A stretch of 64,000 bases of DNA from Acidimicrobiia bacterium (GTDB taxonomy: Bacteria; Actinomycetota; Acidimicrobiia; Spongiisociales; Spongiisociaceae): positions 1 through 64,000 of the forward strand of contig JAJEIM010000003.1 in the NCBI GenBank assembly GCA_022827785.1, in the 5' to 3' direction. Below are positions 25,730 through 34,298 of this stretch, one piece after another; positions within the stretch are counted from its first letter, which is position 1; every line of letters starts with the position of its first letter. Both the position numbers and the translations under genes were made by a program. The notes beneath the pieces were generated by a model that had not been told where the DNA came from, ran no database searches, and saw nothing but the letters and a program-made list of their open reading frames with translations.

Positions 25730-27457
25730 CTAGACGCTGGTTCCGGCGACCTCGCCGATGGCTACGGGGCGGATCGGCGCCTGGGGGGCGAAGCCGGAGA
25801 ACTCATCAGGGGTAACTCCGGAGGCTTCGGTGGCCAGCGCGAGCACCGACGGGCTGCAATAGCGGCCCTGGCACTTGCCCATGCCGGCCCGAGTCAGGCG
25901 CTTGGCCGCACCGGCGGACATGGCCCCGCCGACCAGTGCTTCCTGCAACTCACCGAGGGTGACGGATTCGCAGCGGCAGACCAGGGTGTCGTCACGGGCC
26001 AGTTGGGTTGTCAAGGGCTCGGCTCGATATAGGCCGCTCAGGTGACGCTGGAAGCGCCGGTGCCGGAGGAGGGTCTTGCGGGCGGGGGACAGGGCTCGGG
26101 CCAGGCGATCAGGCAATACGAGTCCGAGGTCTGCCAGTACATCGACGCCGGCGATGGTGCCGAGGGCGGTCGCCACGTAGGCGCCGTTGATCCCACCGGC
26201 GTCCCCAACCACCCAGACCGGGTCGAGCGAGGTCCGCCCGGTGCTCGTACGAACCACTAGGAGTGTGTCGGTAACCGGGTCGTAACGATGATCGCATCCC
26301 AGGGCACGGGAGATCTCGTTGGCCGGGATGAACCCGTAACCGAGGCAGACCGCATCGGCCGCGAACTCCCGCTCCGTTCCCGGTAGCGGGTTGCCGGCAG
26401 GGTCCAGGCGGGCCACCACCGCCGCCTCTGCCCGCTGATCGCCCCGGATCTCGACCACCGAGGCGCGGTCGATCACCGGAACCCCGGCCCTGACGAGGGT
26501 CGTCCGGTAGGAGAACCCCTTGCCGACCAGCTCGGGCGCCGACGCCAGCATCCCCGCGCCGTTACCGAGATTGCGCCACCACCGGAGATCCGCCTGCTCG
26601 GCCAGCGCCACCACCTTGACCCCGGCCCGGACCAGTTCGGCGGCGACCTGCATGTTGAGCGGGCCGTTGCCGGAGAGGATCACCCGCTCTCCGGGAGCCA
26701 CCTGGCTGGATCGGAGCAGGGTCTGGGCGGCGCCGGTCGTCATCACGCCGGGCAGGGTCCAGCCCGGTATGGGAACGGGGCGCTCGTGGGCGCCGGTGGC
26801 CAGCACCAGCCGCCCGGGACGCAACACCCAGTCGCAGTCCTCGCTCCGGGCAGCCAGCCGCTCGGGTGCGAAGGCCCCCCACAGAGTGACTCCGCTGAGG
26901 AACGTGACCCCGGCTTCCTGTGCCCTGACGATCAACTTGCGTCCGGCCCGGTACTGGGAGTCGATGCGGGAATCGTCGATGGCCCGCTCCGGCGGGGGTT
27001 GCTTGTAGAACTGGCCGCCCAGCTTGGACCGCTCGTCGACCACCACCACGTCCACACCGTGCTCGGCGATGACCGAAGCCGCCGACAGACCTCCCGGCCC
27101 GCCACCCACCACCAGAACCGTCGGCGACAACTCCCGCAGGGGTCGGCCACCCGGGGACACGTCCGGAGGTCCCGGAGCGGCCGGCTGCCGCCTCACGTCC
27201 TGCCCGTCCTCCACACCGGCCATGCAGGCCAGCATCCCGGGCTGATCATCGACCACCACCGCGCACTCGTGGCAGGCGCCCATCCCGCAGAAGACCCCCC
27301 GCCGGCCCCCGTCCACCGCCTCGCGCAAACCCATCTCGCCAGCGGCCACCAGGGCCGACGCCAGCGTGTCCCCCGCCAACCCCTCCACGGGGCGGCCCTC
27401 GAAGGTCAGCCGGACCGATTCTGCGGGAGGCTCTACCCCCGGTACGCCGACGCGCAC
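25730..27457 (-). CDS. Three-part oxidoreductase: N-terminal 2Fe-2S, FAD/NAD-binding, C-terminal BFD-like 2Fe-2S domain
   Basis: 575 residues. Residues 1-105 form an HcnA/sarcosine-oxidase-alpha-type 2Fe-2S domain (GMGACHECAVVVDD, then MLACMAG). The FAD motif VLVVGGGPGGLSAASVIAEHG follows at about 113-133, a second dinucleotide region is LSGNGPLNMQVAAELV, and residues 490-545 are a BFD-like domain (LVCRCESVTLGEL, then KCQGRYCSP). HcnA and HcnB are separate in hydrogen-cyanide synthase; here they are one chain. Probable amine or imino-acid dehydrogenase passing electrons through its clusters. It starts 7 bp after the gcvPB stop, so it belongs to that operon. The substrate is unknown (glycine, sarcosine or a cyclic imino acid are options). 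Confidence 0.85.
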   Translation of the reverse strand: MRVGVPGVEPPAESVRLTFEGRPVEGLAGDTLASALVAAGEMGLREAVDGGRRGVFCGMGACHECAVVVDDQPGMLACMAGVEDGQDVRRQPAAPGPPDVSPGGRPLRELSPTVLVVGGGPGGLSAASVIAEHGVDVVVVDERSKLGGQFYKQPPPERAIDDSRIDSQYRAGRKLIVRAQEAGVTFLSGVTLWGAFAPERLAARSEDCDWVLRPGRLVLATGAHERPVPIPGWTLPGVMTTGAAQTLLRSSQVAPGERVILSGNGPLNMQVAAELVRAGVKVVALAEQADLRWWRNLGNGAGMLASAPELVGKGFSYRTTLVRAGVPVIDRASVVEIRGDQRAEAAVVARLDPAGNPLPGTEREFAADAVCLGYGFIPANEISRALGCDHRYDPVTDTLLVVRTSTGRTSLDPVWVVGDAGGINGAYVATALGTIAGVDVLADLGLVLPDRLARALSPARKTLLRHRRFQRHLSGLYRAEPLTTQLARDDTLVCRCESVTLGELQEALVGGAMSAGAAKRLTRAGMGKCQGRYCSPSVLALATEASGVTPDEFSGFAPQAPIRPVAIGEVAGTSV

Positions 27458-27464
27458 CCTCGAA

Positions 27465-29021
27465 TCAGCCTTCGAGCCCGTTCTTGCGGCGGTACGCCCG
27501 CCAGGTGGTGGCCCACCGGTCGGGATCGTCCAGCCCGCTCCCGACCACCCGGTGGATGGGCTGGTTGTGGGGAGCGGTCTTGACCAGTTCGGGATCGGTC
27601 CGGGCCTCCTCGCAAATGGCCGCTATGACGTCGATCCAGTAGTCCAGGTCCTCGACCGACCACATCTCCCCCGCCTCGGGCGTGAACGGCTCCGGGATGA
27701 ACCAGGGCTCGTGGCTCATCCAGAAGGCATCCACGCCGTAGTCGACCATCCGGTTGGCTACGTCGACAGTGGTGACGCCGGTCTCCTCCGTGAGCTCGCC
27801 CAGGCTGTAGCGGGTCATCTCCATCCGGTACTCGTCCAGATGGGAAAGGCCCTTGGACACGCCGGGGATCTGCAGCAGCCGGGTCTCCATGTAGTTGTTC
27901 GCCAGCAGCGAGAGGTCGGCCGCTTCCTTCACTCCCGCTGCGCCCAACGCCCGGAGCCACGAGTAGGCCTTGATGATGACCGGGATGTTGCCCAGATACT
28001 CCCGCACCTGGGTGCTGCCGGCGTGCTCGGGGACCTCGATGGCGAACGCTCCGTCATCACCCTTGACCACCACGGGCGCGGTCAGGTAGGGGGCCAGCTT
28101 CTCCGAGCACCCGTAGGCGCCCACCGCCGGTCCGCCGCCCGCCTTGGGGGCGCCGAAGGTCTTGTGGAGCATCATCATGCAGGCGTCGAAGCCCAGTTCC
28201 CGGGCCCTGATCCGGCCCATCACGCCGTTGAAGTTGGCGGTGTCGTAGAAACAGAGCCCACCAACGGAGTGGACGATGTCCACCCACTCCTTGATGTGGG
28301 GGTTGTAGATGCCGATGTCGTCCGGGTTGTTGACCATCAGAGCCGCTGTCCGCTCCGATGCCGCCGCCCGGAGCGCCTCCACCGACGCATAGCCCTCCTC
28401 TTCGAGGGGAAGGGTGATCACCTCGAATCCGGCCGCCGCGGCGGTGGCGGGATTGCATGGATGGGCCTGGGCAGTGGTGATGATCTCGCGCCGCCGGGCC
28501 AGGTCCCCGCGGGCCTCGTGGTAGGCCCTGGTCACCGTGGCGTGCAGGAACGCGGCGTCGGCGCCTCCGCCCGGCTGGAACACGAACTGATCCATCCCGG
28601 TGAGCTCCCGGAGCATCCGATCGAGCCCGTGGATGACCCCGAGCGTGCCCTGGAGCGTTTCGACGTCCTGATCGGGATGGGTCTCGGCCACGAACGGCTG
28701 CCGGGTGAGGGCCTCGGTGACCCGAGGGTTGTACTTCATGGTGCAGGTGCCGAACAGGCTGATACCCATCATCCCCAGTACCTCCTGGCTGAGATGCAGG
28801 TAGTGGCGCAGTACCTCGGGCTCCGACATCTCGGGCAGGTCGGCCGGCCGGCCCCGGCGCAGGGACTCCGGAACCAGGTCGGAGGTGTCACCAACCACCG
28901 CGTCGAGCTCGGGTTCGTCCACGGGGAAGAGCTGCCCGCGGCGACCGGTCCGACCCATCTCCATCACCAGCGGCTCGTCCCAGACGGCGGCGTGGTACTT
29001 CCTCAATCCGTTGGTGGTCAT
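27465..29021 (-). CDS. gcvPB: Glycine dehydrogenase (decarboxylating) subunit 2-like
   Basis: 518-residue P-protein beta subunit. The PLP lysine is in LHKTFGAPKAGGGPAVG and the conserved GTCTMKYNPRV lies in the N-terminal third. Start at 29021 overlaps the gcvPA stop as ATGA. Glycine decarboxylase releases CO2 from glycine and loads the aminomethyl group onto the H protein lipoyl arm. No gcvH or gcvT occurs in this window; the next gene downstream is the 2Fe-2S/FAD/BFD oxidoreductase. Either the partners are elsewhere in the genome or the protein has a specialised role. Confidence 0.92.
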   Translation of the reverse strand: MTTNGLRKYHAAVWDEPLVMEMGRTGRRGQLFPVDEPELDAVVGDTSDLVPESLRRGRPADLPEMSEPEVLRHYLHLSQEVLGMMGISLFGTCTMKYNPRVTEALTRQPFVAETHPDQDVETLQGTLGVIHGLDRMLRELTGMDQFVFQPGGGADAAFLHATVTRAYHEARGDLARRREIITTAQAHPCNPATAAAAGFEVITLPLEEEGYASVEALRAAASERTAALMVNNPDDIGIYNPHIKEWVDIVHSVGGLCFYDTANFNGVMGRIRARELGFDACMMMLHKTFGAPKAGGGPAVGAYGCSEKLAPYLTAPVVVKGDDGAFAIEVPEHAGSTQVREYLGNIPVIIKAYSWLRALGAAGVKEAADLSLLANNYMETRLLQIPGVSKGLSHLDEYRMEMTRYSLGELTEETGVTTVDVANRMVDYGVDAFWMSHEPWFIPEPFTPEAGEMWSVEDLDYWIDVIAAICEEARTDPELVKTAPHNQPIHRVVGSGLDDPDRWATTWRAYRRKNGLEG

Positions 29022-30415
29022 CGCGTCACCTCCTCCAGCGCCGTGGTCAGGCGGTCAATGTCGGCCCGGCTATGCACCTCGGTCACGCAGTACAGGGCGC
29101 TCTGTCCAAGGTCAGGAAAGTCGCGGCTCAGGTCGCGGCCGCCGAAGATGCCGTGTCCCCTGAGTCGCCGGTTGATCTCGGCCACAGGAGGACCGGTCTC
29201 GTCGAACCGGACCACGAACTCCTTGAAGAAGCCGGTCGGCCATGGCACCGACACCCCCGGCACGGCTGCTATCCGCTTGGCGGCATAGTGGCTTCGCCGG
29301 AGGATCGCCCCGCCCAACTCCTCGAAGCCAGACGGTCCCAGAACCGACATGTAGGCGGCATTGGCGATCGCCCACAGGTACACCGAGTTCCCGGTCCAGT
29401 CCTTTCCGTCCTCCCGGGAGCCGTACGAGCTCTGCTGGAAGAGGGCTAGTCCGAAGGCCCGCTCCCCCTCTTGGGTGGTGTCTGTGAGGCTGACCTGAAG
29501 CGTGGGGTATTCCCGGGCGTAGCGCTCCTCGTCCCGGGTGGCGATGAAGCCCCCGACCCCGCCGCCGCCGTTCATATGGATACCGAGCGGCTGGGTGGTC
29601 CCCACCGCGATGTCTGCGCCGTAATCGGAGGGCGGGACGATCACGCCGAGCGAGGTCGGATCGACGCCGACGATGGTTTCAGCCCCGGCAGCTCTGGCCA
29701 TCCGCGCGATCTCGGCGGCCTGGTCCTCGATCACCCCGAGGTAGCCGGGGTTCTCGAAGTAGACCGCGGCGACGTCGTCGTCAAGGCGGCTGACGAGGTC
29801 GGCCAGATCGAGTCGTCCGGTGGCCTGGTCGTAACCCACATAGGCGATCTCGATGTGGCCCTCCTGTTCCGGGAACCCGGCGTAGGTCCGGGCCACGTCC
29901 AGGCGCTGCGGATCCATCAGGGCGGGAACCAGGATCCGGCCCCGTCCCGTCATCCGGGTCGACATCCGCATCGAATGGCCCACGGCGGCGCCCCAGCTGT
30001 AGACGGGCAGGCCCACGAATTCCATTCCCACCAGCTCCCCCAGTTGGCTGGCGAACTCGAACCAGGCCTGGTTGCGGCCCAGGTCGGAAGAACCTGTACC
30101 CCATACCGAGGTCAGGAACTCGCTGCGGGTCCAGATCTCATCGCATATGGCCGGCACGTGGTGCTGCCAGGTGCCGCCTCCCAGGAAGCTGATGTTGTCC
30201 TCGCAATGCTCGTTCTTCCCGAGCACCCCGGTCAGATGCCGCTTGAGCTCCACCTCGGACGCAAGGGGCTCGGGCAGCCCGAATTGCCGAGTGGTTATGT
30301 GTTCGTCGGGTATCTGCTCGAACAGTTCATCGACGGTGGCGGCGCCGATCGCGTTGAGCATGTGCTTCTTGGCCTCCTCCGTGGAGTTGGCCATGTATGG
30401 GTGGGCTCTGTTCAC
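29018..30415 (-). CDS. gcvPA: Glycine dehydrogenase (decarboxylating) subunit 1-like
   Basis: 465-residue P-protein alpha subunit, PLP-transferase fold without its own lysine. It opens with HPYMANSTEEAKKHMLNAIG, the family's usual N-terminus, followed by FLGGGTWQHHVPAICDEI. First gene of a likely operon gcvPA-gcvPB-oxidoreductase. A perfect TTGTATACAA palindrome stands about 95 bp upstream of the start and may be a regulator site. Separate PA and PB subunits are usual in many actinobacteria-distant lineages, so this locus may differ in origin from a housekeeping gcvP; that is inference. Confidence 0.92.
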   Translation of the reverse strand: MNRAHPYMANSTEEAKKHMLNAIGAATVDELFEQIPDEHITTRQFGLPEPLASEVELKRHLTGVLGKNEHCEDNISFLGGGTWQHHVPAICDEIWTRSEFLTSVWGTGSSDLGRNQAWFEFASQLGELVGMEFVGLPVYSWGAAVGHSMRMSTRMTGRGRILVPALMDPQRLDVARTYAGFPEQEGHIEIAYVGYDQATGRLDLADLVSRLDDDVAAVYFENPGYLGVIEDQAAEIARMARAAGAETIVGVDPTSLGVIVPPSDYGADIAVGTTQPLGIHMNGGGGVGGFIATRDEERYAREYPTLQVSLTDTTQEGERAFGLALFQQSSYGSREDGKDWTGNSVYLWAIANAAYMSVLGPSGFEELGGAILRRSHYAAKRIAAVPGVSVPWPTGFFKEFVVRFDETGPPVAEINRRLRGHGIFGGRDLSRDFPDLGQSALYCVTEVHSRADIDRLTTALEEVTR

Positions 30416-30738
30416 TCCATCACACCTTCGGTCTCGCGCTCATCTTGCTGGCCGTTAACTCTACCGATGGGAGGCTGCCGCGCGTCCATCGGCCGTCTAC
30501 CAGTGACTCCTTGTATACAACCCACTGCCGGGCTTTGCGCCATTCGGCCGTCGGGTCCCCGGGTGGCTTGTTGTCGACCGCGCCCGGATGCGGCCGCAGG
30601 GCGGGCGCCTTTCAGGTCGGAGGAAGCAGCGCTACGAGCAGAACCAGGCGCTACGCCCCCCCCCGCACCCTCGGGCCGCCGAATGTTCAGTTGAGGACGG
30701 AACAAAGAACCGGACAAGTTCAAGGCAGCCACCTCGAT
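30416..30738. other. Intergenic region upstream of gcvPA; regulatory palindrome, no gene
   Basis: 323 bp between the gcvPA start and the stop of the FAD monooxygenase gene. It holds the palindrome at 30511-30520 and a run of nine C at 30656-30664. No open frame with a ribosome site or family match was found. Confidence 0.6.
30511..30520. promoter_or_regulatory. TTGTATACAA palindrome, candidate GntR/FCD-type operator
   Basis: A perfect 10-bp inverted repeat of the type bound by many GntR-family (FadR/VanR-like) repressors, about 95 bp upstream of gcvPA. In a G+C-rich background an A+T-rich perfect palindrome stands out. No GntR gene lies in the window, so the regulator is not identified. Confidence 0.5.
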
Positions 30739-31944
30739 TCACGGCGTGTCGAATACCGAGTCTCCAGCCTGGTAGAGGCCGAACCGGAGGCGAGGGTCCC
30801 CCGGTGTCCAGTCGTGGCGGAACTGGCTTCCGTCCCCCATCCAGCGCGCCCGCTCCATCAGGGCATGGCCCACCGCCAACTGCCGAGGCGCCCAGGCAGC
30901 CAGCGCCGTCTGCGGGTCTCCGCCGGCTTCGTGGAGGGCGTCACGCAGCGCCCATGCGTCGGAGCAGGCCTTGGCGGTTCCGGCGCCGGCGTGCGGGCGC
31001 ACCAAAATAGCCGCATCTCCGATCAGGCATACCCTGCCGAAGGCCATCCGACGCACGGCCACATCCAGCACCACCTGGACGAACGGATCGACGGTACGCG
31101 TGACCACCTCTGCGATCGCCGGCGGAAAGGTCGCGGCGGCGTAGCGGCGGACCCAGGACACATACGGGTCTTGCATGCGTCCGGGCGGCACCGACGAGTC
31201 TCTACGGCGCCCGGTCCGGTCGGTGAGCAGGTCATGCAGCTCACCTCCGTCGGCGTAGTTGTGGTACCAGACGAACCCTTGGGTCCGCCGTCCGGGCGTC
31301 AACTCGCCTGACGGGCCCGGGATCGGGTAGATGAGGACGTGTCCCTCGGCGGTGAGGTGGTAGGTGATGGCATCCCCGAGCCGGCGCAAGGTCAGAGGGG
31401 ACAGTTCCGACTCCGGGATCGTGCCCCGCCATGCGACGTAGCCGGCGTAGCGCGGCGCGACATGAGGTTGAAGGATCGCCCTGGATCGCGACGAGACGCC
31501 GTCGGCGCACACCACCAAGTCGGCCGAGGTGGTTGCTCCGTTGGCGAACCGGAGCCTTGCCCGCCTGTCATCCTGTTCAACATCGATCATCTCGTGGCCG
31601 AGGTGGTAGCGGTTCTGGTCGAAGCACGCCAGGAGGTTGCGGTACAGCGTGTTCCAGGAACTGAACCGGTAGTTGGTGCGCTCCTCGTGGACCACCGAGC
31701 CGTCCCGGTCGAGAAACCGAAGCCACGGCAGACTTACCGAGACCCGGGCGGCGTCGAGATGACGGCGCTCCTCGAAGTAGCGAACTGTCACCGGGTGCAA
31801 GACGATCCCCGCGCCCCGGGCCTCCAACTCGGCGGTGGACCGTTCGTAGACGTTCACGTCGCATCCGAGGTCCCGCAACACCAGCGCCGCCGTCAGGCCG
31901 CCGATCGATCCCCCCACGATCGCGATCCGGGGCATGTGGCTCAT
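30739..31944 (-). CDS. FAD-dependent aromatic/heterocycle monooxygenase (2,6-dihydroxypyridine hydroxylase-like)
   Basis: 401-residue class A flavin monooxygenase. FAD motif IVGGSIGGLTAALVLRDLG at about residues 8-26, the DG motif CADGVSSRSR, and the second FAD site RVCLIGDAAILVRPHAGAGTAKA. The GSIGGL start and the SWNTLYRNLL region resemble 2,6-dihydroxypyridine 3-monooxygenase and related salicylate-type hydroxylases. It would hydroxylate an aromatic or N-heteroaromatic ring using NAD(P)H and O2. The GDAA motif usually ends with H/P at the same place, and here the substrate-side residues cannot be judged. The PPOX gene is upstream with a 45-bp gap. Confidence 0.85.
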   Translation of the reverse strand: MSHMPRIAIVGGSIGGLTAALVLRDLGCDVNVYERSTAELEARGAGIVLHPVTVRYFEERRHLDAARVSVSLPWLRFLDRDGSVVHEERTNYRFSSWNTLYRNLLACFDQNRYHLGHEMIDVEQDDRRARLRFANGATTSADLVVCADGVSSRSRAILQPHVAPRYAGYVAWRGTIPESELSPLTLRRLGDAITYHLTAEGHVLIYPIPGPSGELTPGRRTQGFVWYHNYADGGELHDLLTDRTGRRRDSSVPPGRMQDPYVSWVRRYAAATFPPAIAEVVTRTVDPFVQVVLDVAVRRMAFGRVCLIGDAAILVRPHAGAGTAKACSDAWALRDALHEAGGDPQTALAAWAPRQLAVGHALMERARWMGDGSQFRHDWTPGDPRLRFGLYQAGDSVFDTP

Positions 31945-31989
31945 CAGCGGGGCGGTCGGCGCCGGACCCGACCGGACGTGAGATTGCTG

Positions 31990-32511
31990 CTAGGGCTGGC
32001 CGAAGGTGGAAACCTTGTCCACCCGACACTCGAACAACACCCGGCGCTCATCGATCGAAGGATCGCGCAGCCCGTAAGGGGGCTCGGCGCCGGTGTACTT
32101 GACCCAGGCCGCGTCTATCGTCTCGGTCGCTCTTGCGCCATCTTCAGGGTCGTTCTCGGAGATCTCCCGAGAAACCGTCACCTTCATGGACAGCCAGTGA
32201 TAAGGATTGTCAGGATTGACAAGGATCAGCGAGACTTCGGGATTGGCTCTGATCCATGCAGTCTTCTTCCGATGGGCGGCGACGTTGAGCAACACTTTGT
32301 CGTCCTCGTAACCGAACCACATCGGGGTAAGGCTGGGCCTGCCGTCCGCCGCAATCACGCTGACCACCGCTGTGACCGACTCATCAAGCAAACGCTTGTA
32401 GATCGGATCCAAGTCGTTCAAGCTCTCTAGCTCGCTGCGCCTTCCGATTCCGAACTGGCCGGGCTGGAGACCGGCCGATACGTCGAGGAACTCGTAGAGT
32501 TTCGCGGCCAT
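31990..32511 (-). CDS. PPOX/F420-type flavin-fold oxidoreductase
   Basis: 173 residues of the pyridoxamine-phosphate-oxidase-like split-barrel fold: VTAVVSVIAADGRPSLTPMWFGYEDDKVLLN is the opening beta-core, followed by KKTAWIRANPEVSLILVNPDNPYHWLSMK. Actinobacterial members of this group often use F420 or FMN, but the cofactor cannot be read from the sequence. Start ATG 32511 behind GGAAGGAG. It probably shares a transcript with the monooxygenase downstream and could supply reduction steps, though that is only suggested by order. Confidence 0.8.
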   Translation of the reverse strand: MAAKLYEFLDVSAGLQPGQFGIGRRSELESLNDLDPIYKRLLDESVTAVVSVIAADGRPSLTPMWFGYEDDKVLLNVAAHRKKTAWIRANPEVSLILVNPDNPYHWLSMKVTVSREISENDPEDGARATETIDAAWVKYTGAEPPYGLRDPSIDERRVLFECRVDKVSTFGQP

Positions 32512-32627
32512 TGCCCATGCTCCTTCCGGTCGGCCGTTACCGGATCGTAGCGAGCGAGCGCGTCGGCGCTTTCGGTCCCGCTGAGTCCAAGGCCCAATGA
32601 TCGTCGGAGGGTTATGTTAACAATGCT

Positions 32628-32996
32628 CTACTCATAGAGTTCTACCGTAATAAATCGTATCTCGGTGTCGCCACGGTTCTCGAGATCGTGGATCATCGAC
32701 TCCTCCGGCGAGTGGTTCCCGAATTGGGTGTCGCCCACCTCGTAGCGGCGGATCGCGTAGGTGCCGTCACCGGAGCGTTGCCGACCGGTGCCCGCATCCA
32801 CAACCGTCCAGAAATAGGGCCGGTCGTGGATGTGGAAGGGAGCCCGTTCGCCCGGGCGGAGTCGCACCTCCCAGACTCCCACCCGGTCGTTCTCGTAGAG
32901 GAGCTTGGTGCCGACAGCATGATTCTCCGGCGCGGCGGACAACTCCTGCTCGTAGTCGCCCAGGTCGAAGGCGCCCTCCGCTATGACTTCCGGCAT
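32628..32996 (-). CDS. Small cupin-domain protein
   Basis: 122 residues with a single cupin-like barrel. The first motif reads RPGERAPFHIHDRPYFWTVVD (His pair HIH), and the second is weaker (YEVGDTQFGNHSPEESMIHDLEN). It could bind a metal through the histidines. Start at 32996 behind AAGGAGGAAC. Its stop overlaps a small inverted repeat at 32626-32639. Function unknown; cupins of this size are often sugar or hydroxy-acid binding enzymes or regulators. Confidence 0.75.
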   Translation of the reverse strand: MPEVIAEGAFDLGDYEQELSAAPENHAVGTKLLYENDRVGVWEVRLRPGERAPFHIHDRPYFWTVVDAGTGRQRSGDGTYAIRRYEVGDTQFGNHSPEESMIHDLENRGDTEIRFITVELYE

Positions 32997-33182
32997 CGGT
33001 TCCTCCTTGAGTTCTCGGGGGTCCATCTGTCAGGGATAGGACACGCTAATGGAATCGTGACGTGAACCCCCTGGAACTGCTCATCCAGCGGTACGTCGAG
33101 GAAGCGGAACGCAGCGAGGGGCGCCGATGGCAAGCAGAGCACGCCTAGCTGTTTCGCAGGCAGACCACTACCTTCCGGGTTC

Positions 33183-34298
33183 ATGGACCGAGCGAACCCG
33201 ATGCGGCTGGGCCTGATCGTCAACCCGATCGCGGGAATGGGAGGGTCGGTGGGCCTCCACGGCACCGACGGCGAGACCTACCGGCAGGCCGCCGCCCTCG
33301 GAGCGGTCCCCATCGCCCACCGCCGGGCGGGCCGGGCAGTCCGCTTGCTCGCGGACGCCCTGCCCGCGCTCTCGGTGATGACGGGCTCCGGCGCCATGGG
33401 AGAGAACACCGCCCGGGAAGCCGGGCTCGCCCCTGTCGTGGTACCGGTGCGGTCGGACCCGACCACCTCGACCGACACCCGTCAGGTAGCCGCCCGGATG
33501 CTGGAGGACGGTGTCGGCCTGATCGCCTTCGCCGGCGGGGACGGGACCGCCCGCGACATCGTGGGAGTGGTCGGAACCGAGGTCCCGGTGGTGGGCATCC
33601 CCACCGGTGTCAAGATGCATTCCGCCGTCTTCGGAAACACGCCGGAGGCGGCCGGCGCCATGGCAGCCCGCTACCTGGCCACACCCGACCAGGTTCCCCT
33701 GACCCGGCGAGAGGTGCTGGACGCCGGGGACGACCCGGGCCACGTGGCAGGCTTCTCGGTCGCATCGGTCCCCTTCGTCCGTGACCTTCTCCAGCCGGGC
33801 AAGGCCACCACCGCGCTCGGGGACGATGCCAGCCTGGACCGGCTATGCAGCAAGCTCGCCGAGGAGATGGCCCCCGACCACCTCTACGTGCTCGGGCCCG
33901 GAACCACAGTGGCCCGGATCCTCGATCACCTGGACCTGGAAGGAACCCTGGCCGGCGTGGACGTGGTCCGCAACCGCCGGATGGTCGCCACCAACGTCAC
34001 CGCCGCCGAGCTGGTCGCCCTGCTGGAACCGGACGTTCCCGCCACCATCTACCTGGGGGTGATCGGTGGCCAGGGCTTCCTGCTGGGCAGGGGCAACCAG
34101 CAGATCAGCCCCGAGGTCATCAGCCGGGTCGGGGAGGAGAACGTGAAGATCCTGGCCGGAGAGGAGAAGGTACGCCTCCTGGACCCGCCCGTCCTCCGGG
34201 TCGACACCGGCGTCGGTGCGGCCCGGCCGGTAATGCTGGGCTACCGGAGGGTCCACACCTCCCCCGGCCGCAGCACCGTCATGAAAGTGGTCACCTAG
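33183..34298 (+). CDS. NAD-kinase-fold protein, AcoX-like
   Basis: 371 residues. The diacylglycerol/NAD-kinase-type motif AFAGGDGTARDIVG is at about residue 118 and GIPTGVKMHSAVFGN follows, as in AcoX and the long ATP-NAD-kinase-like family (COG3199). Actual NAD kinase is usually shorter and has a different substrate region. A kinase on an unidentified small molecule is the family-level guess. Its stop codon TAG is encoded by the same CTAG tetranucleotide that provides the TAG stop of the convergent NagB-like gene, so the two genes overlap at their 3' ends. Confidence 0.85.
   Translation: MDRANPMRLGLIVNPIAGMGGSVGLHGTDGETYRQAAALGAVPIAHRRAGRAVRLLADALPALSVMTGSGAMGENTAREAGLAPVVVPVRSDPTTSTDTRQVAARMLEDGVGLIAFAGGDGTARDIVGVVGTEVPVVGIPTGVKMHSAVFGNTPEAAGAMAARYLATPDQVPLTRREVLDAGDDPGHVAGFSVASVPFVRDLLQPGKATTALGDDASLDRLCSKLAEEMAPDHLYVLGPGTTVARILDHLDLEGTLAGVDVVRNRRMVATNVTAAELVALLEPDVPATIYLGVIGGQGFLLGRGNQQISPEVISRVGEENVKILAGEEKVRLLDPPVLRVDTGVGAARPVMLGYRRVHTSPGRSTVMKVVT

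Noticed and set aside
32626-32639. CTCTA-CTCA-TAGAG hairpin at the cupin gene stop as a terminator
   Set aside because: Only a 5-bp A+T-containing stem with no T-tract; too weak to list.
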